DNA from: Rhizobium sophoriradicis
Lineage (GTDB): Bacteria; Pseudomonadota; Alphaproteobacteria; Rhizobiales; Rhizobiaceae
Length of the DNA: 64,000 nucleotides
Direction: 5' to 3'
Assembly (NCBI RefSeq): GCF_003939025.1
Contig: NZ_RQIH01000007.1
Location: forward strand, 186,001 to 250,000
Of the stretch, positions 27,993 to 38,546 are shown piece by piece (the stretch's first letter is position 1; every line of letters begins with the position of its first letter). The notes below the pieces were generated by a model. The model was given only the letters and a program-made list of their open reading frames with translations, searched no databases and had not been told where the DNA came from. The translations under genes and the position numbers were made by a program.

Positions 27993-29729
27993 TCAATAGC
28001 CGCCGGCCGACCCTTCCGCCGCCCGGGCGTCCATGGCGCCGTTATAGCGGGCGCCGCCGCCCTTTGCGATGGCGGCGAGGCTTTTGCCGCCGACCAGGAT
28101 GCCGGCAGCCTGGCCCCAGAGCGGCGCATCATTGCCGCCGTCGAAACTGTAACCCATGGCAGCGAGGGCCTTCTCCGTATCCGGCGAAAGCGCATAGGGC
28201 TCGAGGAAGATCTTGTCAGGCTGCCATTGGTGATGGAAACGCGGGGCGTTGACGGCCTGGCTGATGTCCATGCCGAAATCGACGACATTGAGGAACGCCT
28301 CCAGCGTGATGGTGATGATGCGCGAGCCGCCGGGGCTGCCAATCACCATGAAGGGCTTGCCGTCGCGGGTAATAATCGTCGGACTCATCGAGGAGAGCGG
28401 CGTCTTTTTCGGGGCGATGGCGTTCGCCTCGCCCTGCACCAGACCGTAGAGGTTCGGCACGCCCGGCTTGGAGGTGAAATCGTCCATCTCGTTGTTGAGC
28501 AGGACGCCGGTGCCGGGTGCTACGACGGCAGCGCCGAAGGAGCCGTTCAGCGTGTAGGTGACAGCAACCGCATTGCCCTCGTCGTCGATGATCGAATAAT
28601 GCGTCGTCTCGTTACTTTCCTTGCCGCCGAGCGGCTTTAAATCCGCCGATGTGCCGGCCTTGTAAGGGTCGATCTTTGCCGCGATCTCCTTGGCGTAGTT
28701 CTTGTCGAGCAGTTTTCCGACCGGATTCTCGACGAAATCGGGATCGCCGAGCGCCGCATTGCGGTCAACATAGGCGTAGCGCATCGCCTCGACCATCACG
28801 TGCACCGTTTCGGCCGAGGCATAGCCGAGGTAGGAGAGCGGATAACCTTCGAGGACGTTGAGGATTTCGCAGATGATGATACCGCCGGAGGAGGGCGGCG
28901 GCGAGGAGATGATGTCGTAGCCGCGGTAATTGCACTCGATCGGCTTCAGTTCGCGCACGGCATATTGCTCGAAATCCTGCTTGGCGAGAATGCCGCCCTT
29001 GGACTGGCTCGCCGTGACGATCGCCTCGGCGGGAGCGGACTTGTAGAAGGCGTCGGGGCCCTTTTCGGAGATGGCGGCCAGGACCGCGGCGAGATCCGGT
29101 TGCTGCAGTTTTTCGCCCGATGCATAGGGCTGGCCATCCGGCTTCAGAAAGATTTTCGCCGCCGTCTCATCCTTGGCGAGGCGTTTGGCGCTGCCGGCGA
29201 GGATGGCCGCATCGCCTTGTTCCAGGGTGAAGCCCTCCTTGGCGAAGCGGAGCGCCGGCGCGATCAGATCCTGGCGTGAGCGGGTGCCGTATTTCTCGCG
29301 CGCCGTTTCAAAACCCATGACCGAGCCTGGAACGCCGACGGCGAGATAACCGTCGAGGCTGGCGCGCGGCACGATCTCGCCTTTGGCATCGAGATACATG
29401 GTCTTCGTTGCGGCGAGCGGCGCGCGTTCGCGGAAATCGAGGAAGGTCTTGGTGCCGTCTTTCAGGCGGATGGTCATGAAGCCGCCGCCGCCGAGATTGC
29501 CGGCCGAGGGATAGACGACCGCCAGCGCGTAACCGACAGCGACGGCCGCATCGACGGCGTTGCCGCCGCTCTTCAGCACCTCGACGCCGACATCGGTGGC
29601 CAGATGCTGGGCGGTGACGACCATGCCGTGTTCGGCTTCAACAGGTGCGGGCGAGGCCGCGAAAGCCGAGGTCAGGCAGAGCGACAATGCCGATATGACC
29701 GAGATCGTCCCGATATGCAGGCGGCCCAT
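27993..29729 (-). CDS. ggt: Gamma-glutamyltransferase
   Basis: The start at 29729 has GGAGGGG about 6 nt upstream and is followed by a signal peptide (ISVISALSLCLTSAFA). The 578-residue precursor cleaves itself before the nucleophile Thr375 in NETTHYSIID to give large and small subunits. Further family motifs are GGNAVDAAVAVGYAL, PSAGNLGGGGFM and SPPPSSGG. It hydrolyses or transfers the gamma-glutamyl group of glutathione in the periplasm. The gene has its own leader. Confidence 0.93.
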   Translation of the reverse strand: MGRLHIGTISVISALSLCLTSAFAASPAPVEAEHGMVVTAQHLATDVGVEVLKSGGNAVDAAVAVGYALAVVYPSAGNLGGGGFMTIRLKDGTKTFLDFRERAPLAATKTMYLDAKGEIVPRASLDGYLAVGVPGSVMGFETAREKYGTRSRQDLIAPALRFAKEGFTLEQGDAAILAGSAKRLAKDETAAKIFLKPDGQPYASGEKLQQPDLAAVLAAISEKGPDAFYKSAPAEAIVTASQSKGGILAKQDFEQYAVRELKPIECNYRGYDIISSPPPSSGGIIICEILNVLEGYPLSYLGYASAETVHVMVEAMRYAYVDRNAALGDPDFVENPVGKLLDKNYAKEIAAKIDPYKAGTSADLKPLGGKESNETTHYSIIDDEGNAVAVTYTLNGSFGAAVVAPGTGVLLNNEMDDFTSKPGVPNLYGLVQGEANAIAPKKTPLSSMSPTIITRDGKPFMVIGSPGGSRIITITLEAFLNVVDFGMDISQAVNAPRFHHQWQPDKIFLEPYALSPDTEKALAAMGYSFDGGNDAPLWGQAAGILVGGKSLAAIAKGGGARYNGAMDARAAEGSAGGY

Positions 29730-29803
29730 GATTTCCCCTCCTATGGACAACAACGGAAAAACATATGGGGCTGCGCCGGCGCGAGGCAATGCAGCGATCG
29801 GCT

Positions 29804-30889
29804 TTATGCGAGGCGTTCGATCGAGTTTCCGGCTGAAGGGTCATGCCTGGGCGGGGCGCCTGGCTCCAGTGATGGCAGCGATGTCCGATCGGGTGACGCC
29901 GCGGCGAGCCGCTGCTCGGCCCGGCGGGCGATTGCCTGCAGGTCGCGCGGCTTGCCGGCGATCTTTTCCATGGCGGCGATGGCGACATCGGTCGCAAGAT
30001 AATCCGGCTTGTGGCCGACGCCGCGCACGGTGATGAGTTCGGAGCCTGCTATATCGCGGGCAAGGCCGCGTGAATGAAGGTGTTCCCAGACGATCTCGTC
30101 GCTGTCGCCGGTTATGATCACGGTCGGCGCGGTGATCTGCGAATAGAGCGGCGATTGCTCCTTAAGATAGGCAAGCAGCCTTTTGAAATCGGCGGCGTTG
30201 TTGCGGAAGGTGCGGGGCCGCAGCACCAGCGATGGGCCGGTCCTTTCGATGTAATCGAGCGGGCGCGCATTGGGACGGAAGACATTCAGCGTGCCGCGTT
30301 CCAGCCTGCTGAGTCCCAGCGGCACGACGATGGCGTGGTTGAACAGCCAGCCGACGACCGGCGCCGTCGCGACATGATAATACCAGTCGATACCGCCCGG
30401 CCAGGGATGGGTGGCGGGTGCCAGAAAGAGCAGGCCGGATATCTTTTCGGGATGGCGCAGGCCGAAGGTTGCAGTGACCGCGCCGCCGAAAGAATGACCG
30501 ACGATGATCGCCCTCTCGATGCCGCGTGCCTCCATCAGCCGGGCGATCGCATCCGCCTGGCCGGAAGGGACCGCGTTTTCAGGGCCGCCACGTTCGGAAT
30601 AGCCGTGACCGGGACGATCGACGAACAGCATTTCGGCCCGGCCCTCGAGTGCGGTGCGGAACGCGACGACCTGGTCGAGCAGATTGCCGCTGGCGCCGTG
30701 AATGAAGACGAGAGGGGGCAGATCCGCATGTTGCGGACGCTTGATATGGACGGCATTCATGCGGTAGCCGCCGACATCCGTCAGTTCACCGATATTGGGA
30801 TAGGTCTGTTCGAGCCGCCGCGCCTTGTAGGAGGAGTAGCCGATGGCGGCGGCAAGTGGAGCGAGAAGAGCGGAAACTTCTGCAAGCAT
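29804..30889 (-). CDS. Alpha/beta-fold hydrolase
   Basis: The 361-residue protein has an N-terminal hydrophobic anchor (MLAEVSALLAPLAAAIGYSS) and a complete alpha/beta hydrolase domain: oxyanion-loop HGASGN, nucleophile GHSFGG, the acid in GDSDEIV and catalytic His in GVGHKPD. A Pro-rich tail (about 320-361) is extra. The substrate is unknown. It lies upstream of ggt on the same strand. Confidence 0.85.
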   Translation of the reverse strand: MLAEVSALLAPLAAAIGYSSYKARRLEQTYPNIGELTDVGGYRMNAVHIKRPQHADLPPLVFIHGASGNLLDQVVAFRTALEGRAEMLFVDRPGHGYSERGGPENAVPSGQADAIARLMEARGIERAIIVGHSFGGAVTATFGLRHPEKISGLLFLAPATHPWPGGIDWYYHVATAPVVGWLFNHAIVVPLGLSRLERGTLNVFRPNARPLDYIERTGPSLVLRPRTFRNNAADFKRLLAYLKEQSPLYSQITAPTVIITGDSDEIVWEHLHSRGLARDIAGSELITVRGVGHKPDYLATDVAIAAMEKIAGKPRDLQAIARRAEQRLAAASPDRTSLPSLEPGAPPRHDPSAGNSIERLA

Positions 30890-30981
30890 GATCTTTACGG
30901 GCGATGGTCGCGGCGGTTCTCGAGAGGGGTGGGCGAAGCGCCGCGTGGCCCCTCGAGGATTCTAAACTTGTGCGGTCGACA

Positions 30982-31596
30982 TCAAGTGCGGTTGCCGGCA
31001 AGTTTTTCTGACAGCGTATTAACCTGCTCCTGCGCGGTGCGCTCGGCGGGATAGATGTCGAGGAACCGCTCCCAGGCTTTCAACGTCAGTTGATCGTTCC
31101 CCGCATTGCTGAGGATCGCGGCCATGCCGGAGAGCGCGCCGAAATGGCGCGGCTCAAGATCCAGCACGTGTTCGATGTCGGACATCGACTTGCGGTAATT
31201 GCCCATGACGAAATTCAGTGTGGCGCGCCGATTCCAGCTTTCGGCGTAATCGGGCTTCAGCGCTATTGCCTCGTCGAGAAAATCGAGAGCGGCTGGATTG
31301 CGCTTTTCCTCAATCGCCTTGTCGGCCCACTGCATCAGCAAATTGACGGTCGCGCTGCCGGAATCATTCCATTCCAGGCGAATTTCGTTGGCGATGCTGC
31401 TGGCCTTGTCGGGATCGCGCTCGCGCTTCAGCTGGCTGAAGAGCTGGTCGAGGCGCTGCTTCGGCGAATTGTCGGTGTTCCTCTGCTCGACGATGACATC
31501 CTTTTCCGCCGCGATGGCAGGAAGCGGAGAGGTGGAGAGGACGAGGAAGAGCGGCAATGCCGCCGGCATCAAAGCAAAAAAGCGCATGGCGGACAT
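30982..31596 (-). CDS. Secreted TPR-repeat protein
   Basis: The ~204-residue product starts with a signal peptide (MRFFALMPAALPLFLVLSTS) and carries about three TPR units (AALDFLDEAIALKPDYAESW, NRRATLNFVMGNYRKSMSDI, then FGALSGMAAILSNAGNDQLT). It is a periplasmic protein-interaction module of unknown partner. ATGs at 31641, 31596 and 31587 are in frame; only the last two leave a normal signal peptide. Confidence 0.75.
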   Translation of the reverse strand: MSAMRFFALMPAALPLFLVLSTSPLPAIAAEKDVIVEQRNTDNSPKQRLDQLFSQLKRERDPDKASSIANEIRLEWNDSGSATVNLLMQWADKAIEEKRNPAALDFLDEAIALKPDYAESWNRRATLNFVMGNYRKSMSDIEHVLDLEPRHFGALSGMAAILSNAGNDQLTLKAWERFLDIYPAERTAQEQVNTLSEKLAGNRT

Positions 31597-31705
31597 ATTA
31601 GCCCGCCAACGCCGAAGATCAAACAAATTTGACGTGATCACCGCAGCGACCTACCGGATGTCGGACGGCGCAATCTGCGCGGCGCGGCGATCCGGATGCG
31701 CGCAA

Positions 31706-31831
31706 TCAGCCCTGACGAGCCTTGTAGCGCGGGTTCAGCTTGTTGATGATGTAGATGCGGCCCTTGCGACGAACCAGACGGTTGTCACGGTGACGAGCCT
31801 TGAGCGACTTGAGCGAATTCTTGATCTTCAT
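31706..31831 (-). CDS. rpmJ: Ribosomal protein L36 (zinc-free form)
   Basis: This 41-residue frame starts [20 protein letters not shown] and ends in [12 protein letters not shown], which is the alphaproteobacterial form of L36 of the large ribosomal subunit. It has no cysteines, so it is the zinc-independent (C-minus) type. It was identified directly from the sequence because it is very short. ATG 31831 has only AGAAAA upstream. Confidence 0.93.
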   Translation of the reverse strand: MKIKNSLKSLKARHRDNRLVRRKGRIYIINKLNPRYKARQG

Positions 31832-31884
31832 TTTTCTGATCCGCGATCTCTATGGGGGAATTCACATTCGCCCGTAACTTTAAC

Positions 31885-31915
31885 AATCAAAAGCGCGCCG
31901 TCGGGGCGCGCTCTT
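31885..31915 (-). terminator. Probable intrinsic terminator downstream of purEK
   Basis: On the minus strand AGCGCGCC and GGCGCGCT form an 8-bp stem with a 5-nt loop followed by TTTGATTG. It lies about 90 bp past the purK stop and 60 bp before rpmJ, so it separates the two units. Confidence 0.6.
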
Positions 31916-32002
31916 TAGGTGGGGGTGCAGATACCCCGTCACCTTTTCCGTGTCAACCACGTGGCGGTGTTTTTCCCAAGCTGCAAGACCGTTTTGTCAC
32001 CG

Positions 32003-33073
32003 TCAAAGCGGCAATTTCGGCGCCAATGTGGTGACATGGCCCATCTTGCGGCCGGGGCGCCACTCCGTCTTGCCGTAGAGATGGACCAGCGTATCGGGGC
32101 GTCGCAGCCAGTCGGGAACGGCAAGGATATCGTCGCCGATCAGGTTTTGCATGACGCAGTCGGAATGGCGGGCGCCATCGCCGAGCGGCAGGCCGGCGAC
32201 GGCGCGGATATGCTGCTCGAACTGGCTGACGGCGCAGGCCGCCTCGGTCCAATGTCCGGAATTGTGGACGCGCGGTGCCATCTCGTTGGCGATCAGGCCG
32301 CCGTCGGCAAGCACGAAGAATTCGATGCCGATGACGCCGACATAGTTCAATGCCGCGAGGATTTTTTCGGCCGAACGACGTGCGGCTTCGCCCGTCGTTG
32401 TGGAGATCGCGGCGGGAACCGTCGAGGTATGGAGGATGCCGTTGCGGTGTATATTCTCGGCGGGATCGAAGCAGACGACCGTCCCCTCCGCGGTGCGCGC
32501 GGCGATGATCGAGACCTCGCGTTCGAAGGCGACGAAGCTTTCGAGGATCAGCGGCACGCCGCCGAGCGCGGCATAGGCGCCATCAGGGCTGTCGGCCACT
32601 GAACGGAAAACCTTCTGTCCCTTGCCGTCATAACCGAGCCGGCGGGTCTTCAATACGCCCTGACCGCCGAAATCCTTCAGTGCCGCCTCGAGATCGGCCT
32701 GGCTGTCGATCGCGTGAAAGCCGGCGGTGGTGATGCCGCAATCGTTGAGGAAGCGCTTTTCGACCAGGCGGTCCTGAGCGGCTTCCAGCGCCTTCGGCGG
32801 CGGATAGACGGGAATGCTTGCCGAAAGCGTTTCTGCGGCCGCGACGGGCACATTCTCGAATTCGTAGGTGACGACATCGCAGGCGGCGGCAAGTTCGGCC
32901 AGCGCCGCCGGATCATCATAGGCGGCGGTGATCTGCCGGTTGGCGAGCTGAGCGGCCGGGCAGTCCGCCTGCGGCTCGAGAATGACCGTGCGGAAATTCA
33001 GTCTGGCGGCGGCGATCGCCAGCATGCGGCCGAGCTGGCCGCCGCCGACAATGCCGATCGTTCTTACAGTCAT
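32003..33073 (-). CDS. purK: 5-(Carboxyamino)imidazole ribonucleotide synthase
   Basis: The start at 33073 overlaps the purE stop (ATGA), giving 356 residues. It is an ATP-grasp enzyme beginning [20 protein letters not shown], with [18 protein letters not shown] and the C-terminal [17 protein letters not shown] signature. It makes N5-CAIR from AIR, bicarbonate and ATP in purine synthesis, handing it to PurE. Confidence 0.95.
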   Translation of the reverse strand: MTVRTIGIVGGGQLGRMLAIAAARLNFRTVILEPQADCPAAQLANRQITAAYDDPAALAELAAACDVVTYEFENVPVAAAETLSASIPVYPPPKALEAAQDRLVEKRFLNDCGITTAGFHAIDSQADLEAALKDFGGQGVLKTRRLGYDGKGQKVFRSVADSPDGAYAALGGVPLILESFVAFEREVSIIAARTAEGTVVCFDPAENIHRNGILHTSTVPAAISTTTGEAARRSAEKILAALNYVGVIGIEFFVLADGGLIANEMAPRVHNSGHWTEAACAVSQFEQHIRAVAGLPLGDGARHSDCVMQNLIGDDILAVPDWLRRPDTLVHLYGKTEWRPGRKMGHVTTLAPKLPL

Positions 33074-33564
33074 TGGTCGTCCATCGGGTATTCGGCGATG
33101 CTGGCACTCTGACGTTCGCGCCATTCGTCGAGCCGCTCGGCGATTTCTTCGTCGGAAAGGGCAAGTACGGCGGCGGCGAGAAGGGCGGCGTTGACGGCGC
33201 CCGCCTTGCCGATGGCGAGCGTTCCCACAGGAATGCCGGCCGGCATCTGTACGATGGACAGCAGACTGTCCTGGCCGGACATGGTTTTCGATTGGACCGG
33301 GACGCCGAAGACCGGCAGGGGCGTCATCGATGCGGTCATGCCCGGCAGATGGGCGGCACCGCCGGCACCGGCGATGATGACCTTGAAGCCCTCGGCGCGT
33401 GCGCCCTTGGCGAAATTCGCCATGCGGTCGGGCGTGCGGTGCGCCGAGATGATGCGCGCATCATAAGGGATTTCCAGGGCTTCCAGAGTGTCGGCCGCGT
33501 TCTTCATGGTTTCCCAATCGGATTGGCTGCCCATGATAATGGCGACGGGTGGTCTGTCTGTCAT
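33070..33564 (-). CDS. purE: N5-CAIR mutase
   Basis: The 164-residue protein has the PurE class I signature: [32 protein letters not shown] and [20 protein letters not shown]. It isomerises N5-CAIR to CAIR. Its last bases overlap purK, forming a translationally coupled purEK operon. Confidence 0.96.
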   Translation of the reverse strand: MTDRPPVAIIMGSQSDWETMKNAADTLEALEIPYDARIISAHRTPDRMANFAKGARAEGFKVIIAGAGGAAHLPGMTASMTPLPVFGVPVQSKTMSGQDSLLSIVQMPAGIPVGTLAIGKAGAVNAALLAAAVLALSDEEIAERLDEWRERQSASIAEYPMDDQ

Positions 33565-33584
33565 CGTTGCCGCTATTCCTCCAA

Positions 33585-33623
33585 GCGATGCGATCGGGCG
33601 ATGCGATCAGGCGATGATATCAG
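33585..33623. repeat. Three 13-bp tandem repeats
   Basis: GCGATGCGATCGG, GCGATGCGATCAG and GCGATGATATCAG follow one another without gaps between purE and the DUF465 gene; the last unit runs into the DUF465 stop region. Confidence 0.75.
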
Positions 33624-33810
33624 GGACGATCTGATCTTCCAGCTTGGAGAGCTTGTCCTTGATAACGAGCTTCTTCTTTTTCATGCGCTGGATTCGCAGA
33701 GCGTCGCATCCGGTCTCGATCATGGCGTTGATCGCGGCGTCGAAATCCTCGTGCTCCTGACGCAGACGCGCCACGATGAGCCTGATTTCCGCCTGTTCCT
33801 GATCGGCCAT
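33607..33810 (-). CDS. DUF465 (YdcH-like) small protein
   Basis: The 67-residue helical, charged protein (IRLIVARLRQEHEDFDAAIN, then IQRMKKKKLVIKDKLSKLED) is a DUF465/YdcH-like coiled coil. The ATG at 33810 is favoured by GGGGA spacing; ATG 33816 adds two residues. Function is unknown. It lies upstream of purEK on the same strand and head-to-head with another DUF465 gene. Confidence 0.82.
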   Translation of the reverse strand: MADQEQAEIRLIVARLRQEHEDFDAAINAMIETGCDALRIQRMKKKKLVIKDKLSKLEDQIVPDIIA

Positions 33811-34038
33811 ATGCATTCCCCGTTGTCGTCTTCGGATGTTGTCCGATCTGCCGATGATTTCCGCAAGCTCCTATCACCAAATACGGGTAACGGCTAGTTA
33901 GTCTTGATCATGAATTTGCCATCTCATCTTCATCTTTTCGCCTTCGACAAGCCTTCAAAAATATGTCACAGTCCGGCGCGTTGACACCTTGATCCCCGAC
34001 GATGATGGCCGGGGAGGGTAAGAGGAAGGAAGGGTCAA

Positions 34039-34212
34039 ATGACAGTTCAAGCTCATCTTGAATCACTCCAGAAAAAGCATGTTGCTCTCGAAGAGGAGCT
34101 GCACGCGCTCAGAACAGCTCCCTCTATCTCCGATACGGAAATTGCCGAATGCAAGCGCCGCAAGCTGCGCATCAAGGACGAGATTCAGCGTCTCAAGTCA
34201 TCCGTCCACTGA
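34039..34212 (+). CDS. Second DUF465 (YdcH-like) small protein
   Basis: The 57-residue frame begins MTVQAHLESLQKKHVALEEE and ends ECKRRKLRIKDEIQRLKSSVH-like, the standard DUF465 helical hairpin with the K-x-x-K-L-x-I-K-D-E motif. A strong AGGAAGG site precedes the ATG. It was found by reading the sequence. It is divergent from its paralogue across 228 bp and is followed by an intrinsic terminator. Function is unknown. Confidence 0.85.
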   Translation: MTVQAHLESLQKKHVALEEELHALRTAPSISDTEIAECKRRKLRIKDEIQRLKSSVH

Positions 34213-34311
34213 TCTTCCCAAGGGTCGCCGGCCGATCATCTTGCGTATGAAGAGGTAAATCCATCCATTCCGCCTAAAATTTGCAAGACCCGGTGATTTG
34301 ACACCAGAATT

Positions 34312-34351
34312 GCGCCAGCCCGATGCTCGCGGCATCGCGGCTGGCGCTTTT
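34312..34351 (+). terminator. Intrinsic terminator after the DUF465 gene
   Basis: GCGCCAGCC-CGATGC and GCATCG-CGGCTGGCGC pair over 15 bp with one bulged base around a short loop and are followed by TTTT. It lies 100 bp past the DUF465 stop and marks the left edge of the amino-acid catabolism island. Confidence 0.75.
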
Positions 34352-34481
34352 GCGAGGACGAACTCGGCGCTGTAGTGGCCGAAAAAATGTAACTACATCC
34401 GTTCAATGACAGAATCCCGATGCCGTCAAATCGCAAGCGTGCCGTGTATTGGTTATGCCATTGACCTGCCGCCCACTTCGC

Positions 34482-34925
34482 TCAACGCTTGATCATCGAA
34501 GACAGGGCAAATGCCGTCAGCGTGTCGCGCACGCCTTGTAGCGCCGAAACCTCTTGCCAGATTTCGCGGATGCGGTCTGCCGCGCTTGCTTCAACCCGCA
34601 CTACCAGGTCGAATTCACCGCTCATAATGTCGCAGGAGATGACCTCCGGTATCCCTTTGAGCGTCTGAATGACGTCGCCGCCGCGCATGCGGTCGTGGCG
34701 ATACACGAAGATCATCGCTGTGATGGCTGCGGCCCGCGGTTTTCCCTCGCCCACGACAATCGTATAGCCCTGAATCAGCCCGTCGCGTTCCAATCGCTCG
34801 ATGCGTTGGCGAACGGCGTTGCGCGACAGGTGGACTTTTTCGGCCAGTTCCGCGTGGGGAATCCGCCCATTGCGGGTTAGCTCGGTGAGGATGCGCTCGT
34901 CGGATCGGTCGAGGGTTCGCTTCAT
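34482..34925 (-). CDS. Lrp/AsnC-family regulator (distal end of island)
   Basis: The 147-residue protein has an N-terminal helix-turn-helix (LDRSDERILTELTRNGRIPH, then LSRNAVRQRIERLERDGLIQ) and a C-terminal RAM/AsnC effector domain (about 60-147, ISCDIMSGEFDLVVRVEA). Its ATG overlaps the stop of the ThrB-like gene (ATGA), making it the last gene of the island operon. It is one of two Lrp-type genes bounding the island. A role in sensing homoserine or a product is likely but unproven. Confidence 0.9.
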   Translation of the reverse strand: MKRTLDRSDERILTELTRNGRIPHAELAEKVHLSRNAVRQRIERLERDGLIQGYTIVVGEGKPRAAAITAMIFVYRHDRMRGGDVIQTLKGIPEVISCDIMSGEFDLVVRVEASAADRIREIWQEVSALQGVRDTLTAFALSSMIKR

Positions 34926-35716
34926 GGCCGGATTTCCTCAATGCAATTCTTGGCGGAGAGAAAGACCCGCTGTGTGGCGGCTTCGAGATCGGTTAGCCTG
35001 CCATCCCGCGCAAATACGGTGGCGGCCGCTGCCATGACGAAAGCCGACACGGCCCGCCACTCCGCTTCGTTGAGGGACCTGATGTCTTCGTACCCAGCGA
35101 GCAATGCGCGGACCAGCGTCCTTTCGAGAGTGCCGTCTGCTGTCACAGCCCAATGCAAAATGACCTCAGCGAGTTCGGCGATCAGAACATCATTATGGCG
35201 AAAGCGGAAATTGATGACACCGCTCACCATCTCGTCGACGAAGAAGACGTTATCGCGATTAAGCGCACCGTGCACGGGGCCCGTCGGCAGGCCGAGCGGC
35301 ACTCTATTCCTTGAGCGCCCCAGCGTCTGATGGATCCGCGCGACACAGGTGCCAAGGGCATGGCATTTGCCGGGAGTGGCTTCGCTTAGTCGAGAACCTG
35401 GCACAAAACCGACAACCGCGACAAGCTTGCCCGCCACGGTGATCGTGGCCGCACCGACATCAGTGCGCAAGGTTGCCGGACAAGGAATGCCGGCGCCGGA
35501 GAGCGTTTCCATAGTCTGGAAGGCGCGTTCGACGTCAAATGGTTCGGCACCGCTTTCGAACAGGGTGACGATGAACTCGCCGCGCCCGGAGCGGAAAAGG
35601 TAGGTGGTTTCGGCGTCGCCATCGGCAATGCCGATTACCGATGTAAGGCTTCCTAGGCGATAGGCTGTCGCGATCCGGCCACAGTCCGCCTCCGACAGAT
35701 CCGTGAAAACAGCCAT
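34922..35716 (-). CDS. ThrB-type homoserine kinase homologue with dead active site
   Basis: ATG 35716 (GAAGGGAA upstream) gives 264 residues starting MAVFTDLSEADCGRIATAYR, close to the start of proteobacterial homoserine kinase ThrB, an aminoglycoside-phosphotransferase-fold enzyme; ThrB is usually about 320 residues. The catalytic loop, normally HADLFPDN, reads HGALNRDN: the catalytic Asp is Ala (codon GCG). The metal-binding Asp of the following IDF motif is Asn (GVINFRF). Both changes should abolish phosphate transfer. The gene is 11 bp after aspA and overlaps the Lrp gene. I infer a homoserine-binding or regulatory pseudokinase; loss of function by decay is the alternative, but the frame is intact. 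Confidence 0.75.
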   Translation of the reverse strand: MAVFTDLSEADCGRIATAYRLGSLTSVIGIADGDAETTYLFRSGRGEFIVTLFESGAEPFDVERAFQTMETLSGAGIPCPATLRTDVGAATITVAGKLVAVVGFVPGSRLSEATPGKCHALGTCVARIHQTLGRSRNRVPLGLPTGPVHGALNRDNVFFVDEMVSGVINFRFRHNDVLIAELAEVILHWAVTADGTLERTLVRALLAGYEDIRSLNEAEWRAVSAFVMAAAATVFARDGRLTDLEAATQRVFLSAKNCIEEIRP

Positions 35717-35727
35717 TTCCCTTCCCT

Positions 35728-37137
<1,410 letters not shown>

Positions 37138-37157
37138 GGCCCCTTCTCCTTTCTCGC

Positions 37158-38432
37158 TCAGACGGAAATAGCCTGGTCGAGATCCACGATCAGATCGTCC
37201 GTCGCTTCCAGCCCAACCGACAGGCGGAACACGCCGTGGCCCGCAAAACGGCGATAATCCTCAAGCTGCTCGCCGGTAAGCTGGTAAGTGGATTTCATGA
37301 TCTCTTGCGTGTCGAGCAACACGACAATCGAGCGCTGATGACCGAGCGAAAACGCATAATGGACAACCTTGAGGCGCTCAGCGAGTTGTTGCGCCATCTG
37401 GCCGGGATCCCTCACCTGGAAGGTCAAGATGCCCCCGAACATGCCCATCTGGCGCTTCGCCAGATCATGCTGGGGATGGGAGGCAAGTCCGGGATAGGTC
37501 ACCGCCTCCACAGCGGAATGGCCCTGAAGGAAGGCCGCGATTTTCGCGGCCGACTCCGAGATCGTGCGGATTCGGGGAAACAGCGTATCGATGCCACGCA
37601 TGATCAGCCAGGCGTTCATGGCCGGCATCGCCGCACCGAGATAGACGCCGGCGCGCGAGCGGATTTTCTCCACCAATTCCTTCCGTCCGCAGACAACCCC
37701 GCCCAATGCGTCGCCATGGCCGTTGATGAACTTCGTCAGCGAATGGATGACGAGATCCACGCCAAGCAAGAGCGGCTGCGTGGCCACCGGGGTGGCAAGC
37801 GTCGAATCGACCGACATCAAAGCCCCGTGTTTTCGCGCAAGCTCGGCAATGGCCGCAAGATCGGTCAGGCGCAGGATCGGATTGCACGGACTTTCGCAAT
37901 GGACGAGCCGCGTGTTGGGCCGGAAGGCGGCCGCCACATCTTCGGGGCGGGACATGTTGACCGGCGTAACCTCAATGCCGTAGTCCGGCAATATCCGCCG
38001 GGCGAGCTCGTTGGCGCCGGCGTAGCAAATATCGCTTAGGATCAGATGGTCGCCCTTCTTGAGGAAGGTGAAGAAGGTGGCTCCGATCGCGGCGAGGCCC
38101 GTCGCTGTGGCCACCGCGTCGTCGGCCCCTTCGAGCGCGGCGAGGCGCTGTTCCAGTTGGCGCACGGTCGGGTTGGTCCAGCGCGCATAGAGAAAGGGCA
38201 GCGCCGTCAGGTCGTCGACGCCATCGGCGGAAAATGGGCCGTCGCCAGATGTCAACACATTGTTGACGGACATCGAAATGTTCGGGGCGATCGCCTTCGT
38301 CGCCGGGTCGATGACGAGCCCGCCGTTCAGCGCCAGGGTTTCTCGACTAGGTTGCCCAGCGTTTGCGGCAGGCACCACCTTGTGCTGGTCGATGCCGCGC
38401 GCGGGCAGATCTGAGAGTCTTGTTGCGGTCAT
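37158..38432 (-). CDS. Cys/Met-metabolism PLP enzyme (cystathionine synthase/lyase family)
   Basis: The ATG at 38432 has AGGAG 7 nt upstream and gives 424 residues. It has the family motifs: the active-site Tyr/Arg region YARWTNPT, PLP-stacking ATATGLAAI, PLP Asp in VDSTLATP and Schiff-base Lys in HSLTKFINGHGDALGG. Members act at the gamma or beta carbon of homoserine esters, cystathionine, homocysteine or methionine. In this setting it may handle a homoserine derivative or remove the gamma substituent to give 2-oxobutyrate. The exact reaction cannot be read from sequence. Confidence 0.85.
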   Translation of the reverse strand: MTATRLSDLPARGIDQHKVVPAANAGQPSRETLALNGGLVIDPATKAIAPNISMSVNNVLTSGDGPFSADGVDDLTALPFLYARWTNPTVRQLEQRLAALEGADDAVATATGLAAIGATFFTFLKKGDHLILSDICYAGANELARRILPDYGIEVTPVNMSRPEDVAAAFRPNTRLVHCESPCNPILRLTDLAAIAELARKHGALMSVDSTLATPVATQPLLLGVDLVIHSLTKFINGHGDALGGVVCGRKELVEKIRSRAGVYLGAAMPAMNAWLIMRGIDTLFPRIRTISESAAKIAAFLQGHSAVEAVTYPGLASHPQHDLAKRQMGMFGGILTFQVRDPGQMAQQLAERLKVVHYAFSLGHQRSIVVLLDTQEIMKSTYQLTGEQLEDYRRFAGHGVFRLSVGLEATDDLIVDLDQAISV

Positions 38433-38546
38433 CGCATTCTCCTGCAATTTCGTTCCCTTGAATTGAGGGAGGTGGCGTCGTTTTCAGCCGTGTAATCTCG
38501 CTAGCCGCTTGAGGCGTGCGGAGGAGTTGTCTGCGCGGCAATGGAG

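Noticed and set aside
34213..34481. Attachment site or tRNA at the left edge of the catabolic island
   Set aside because: No tRNA-like fold, integrase gene or direct repeat with the right edge (about 45889-45938) was found by eye.
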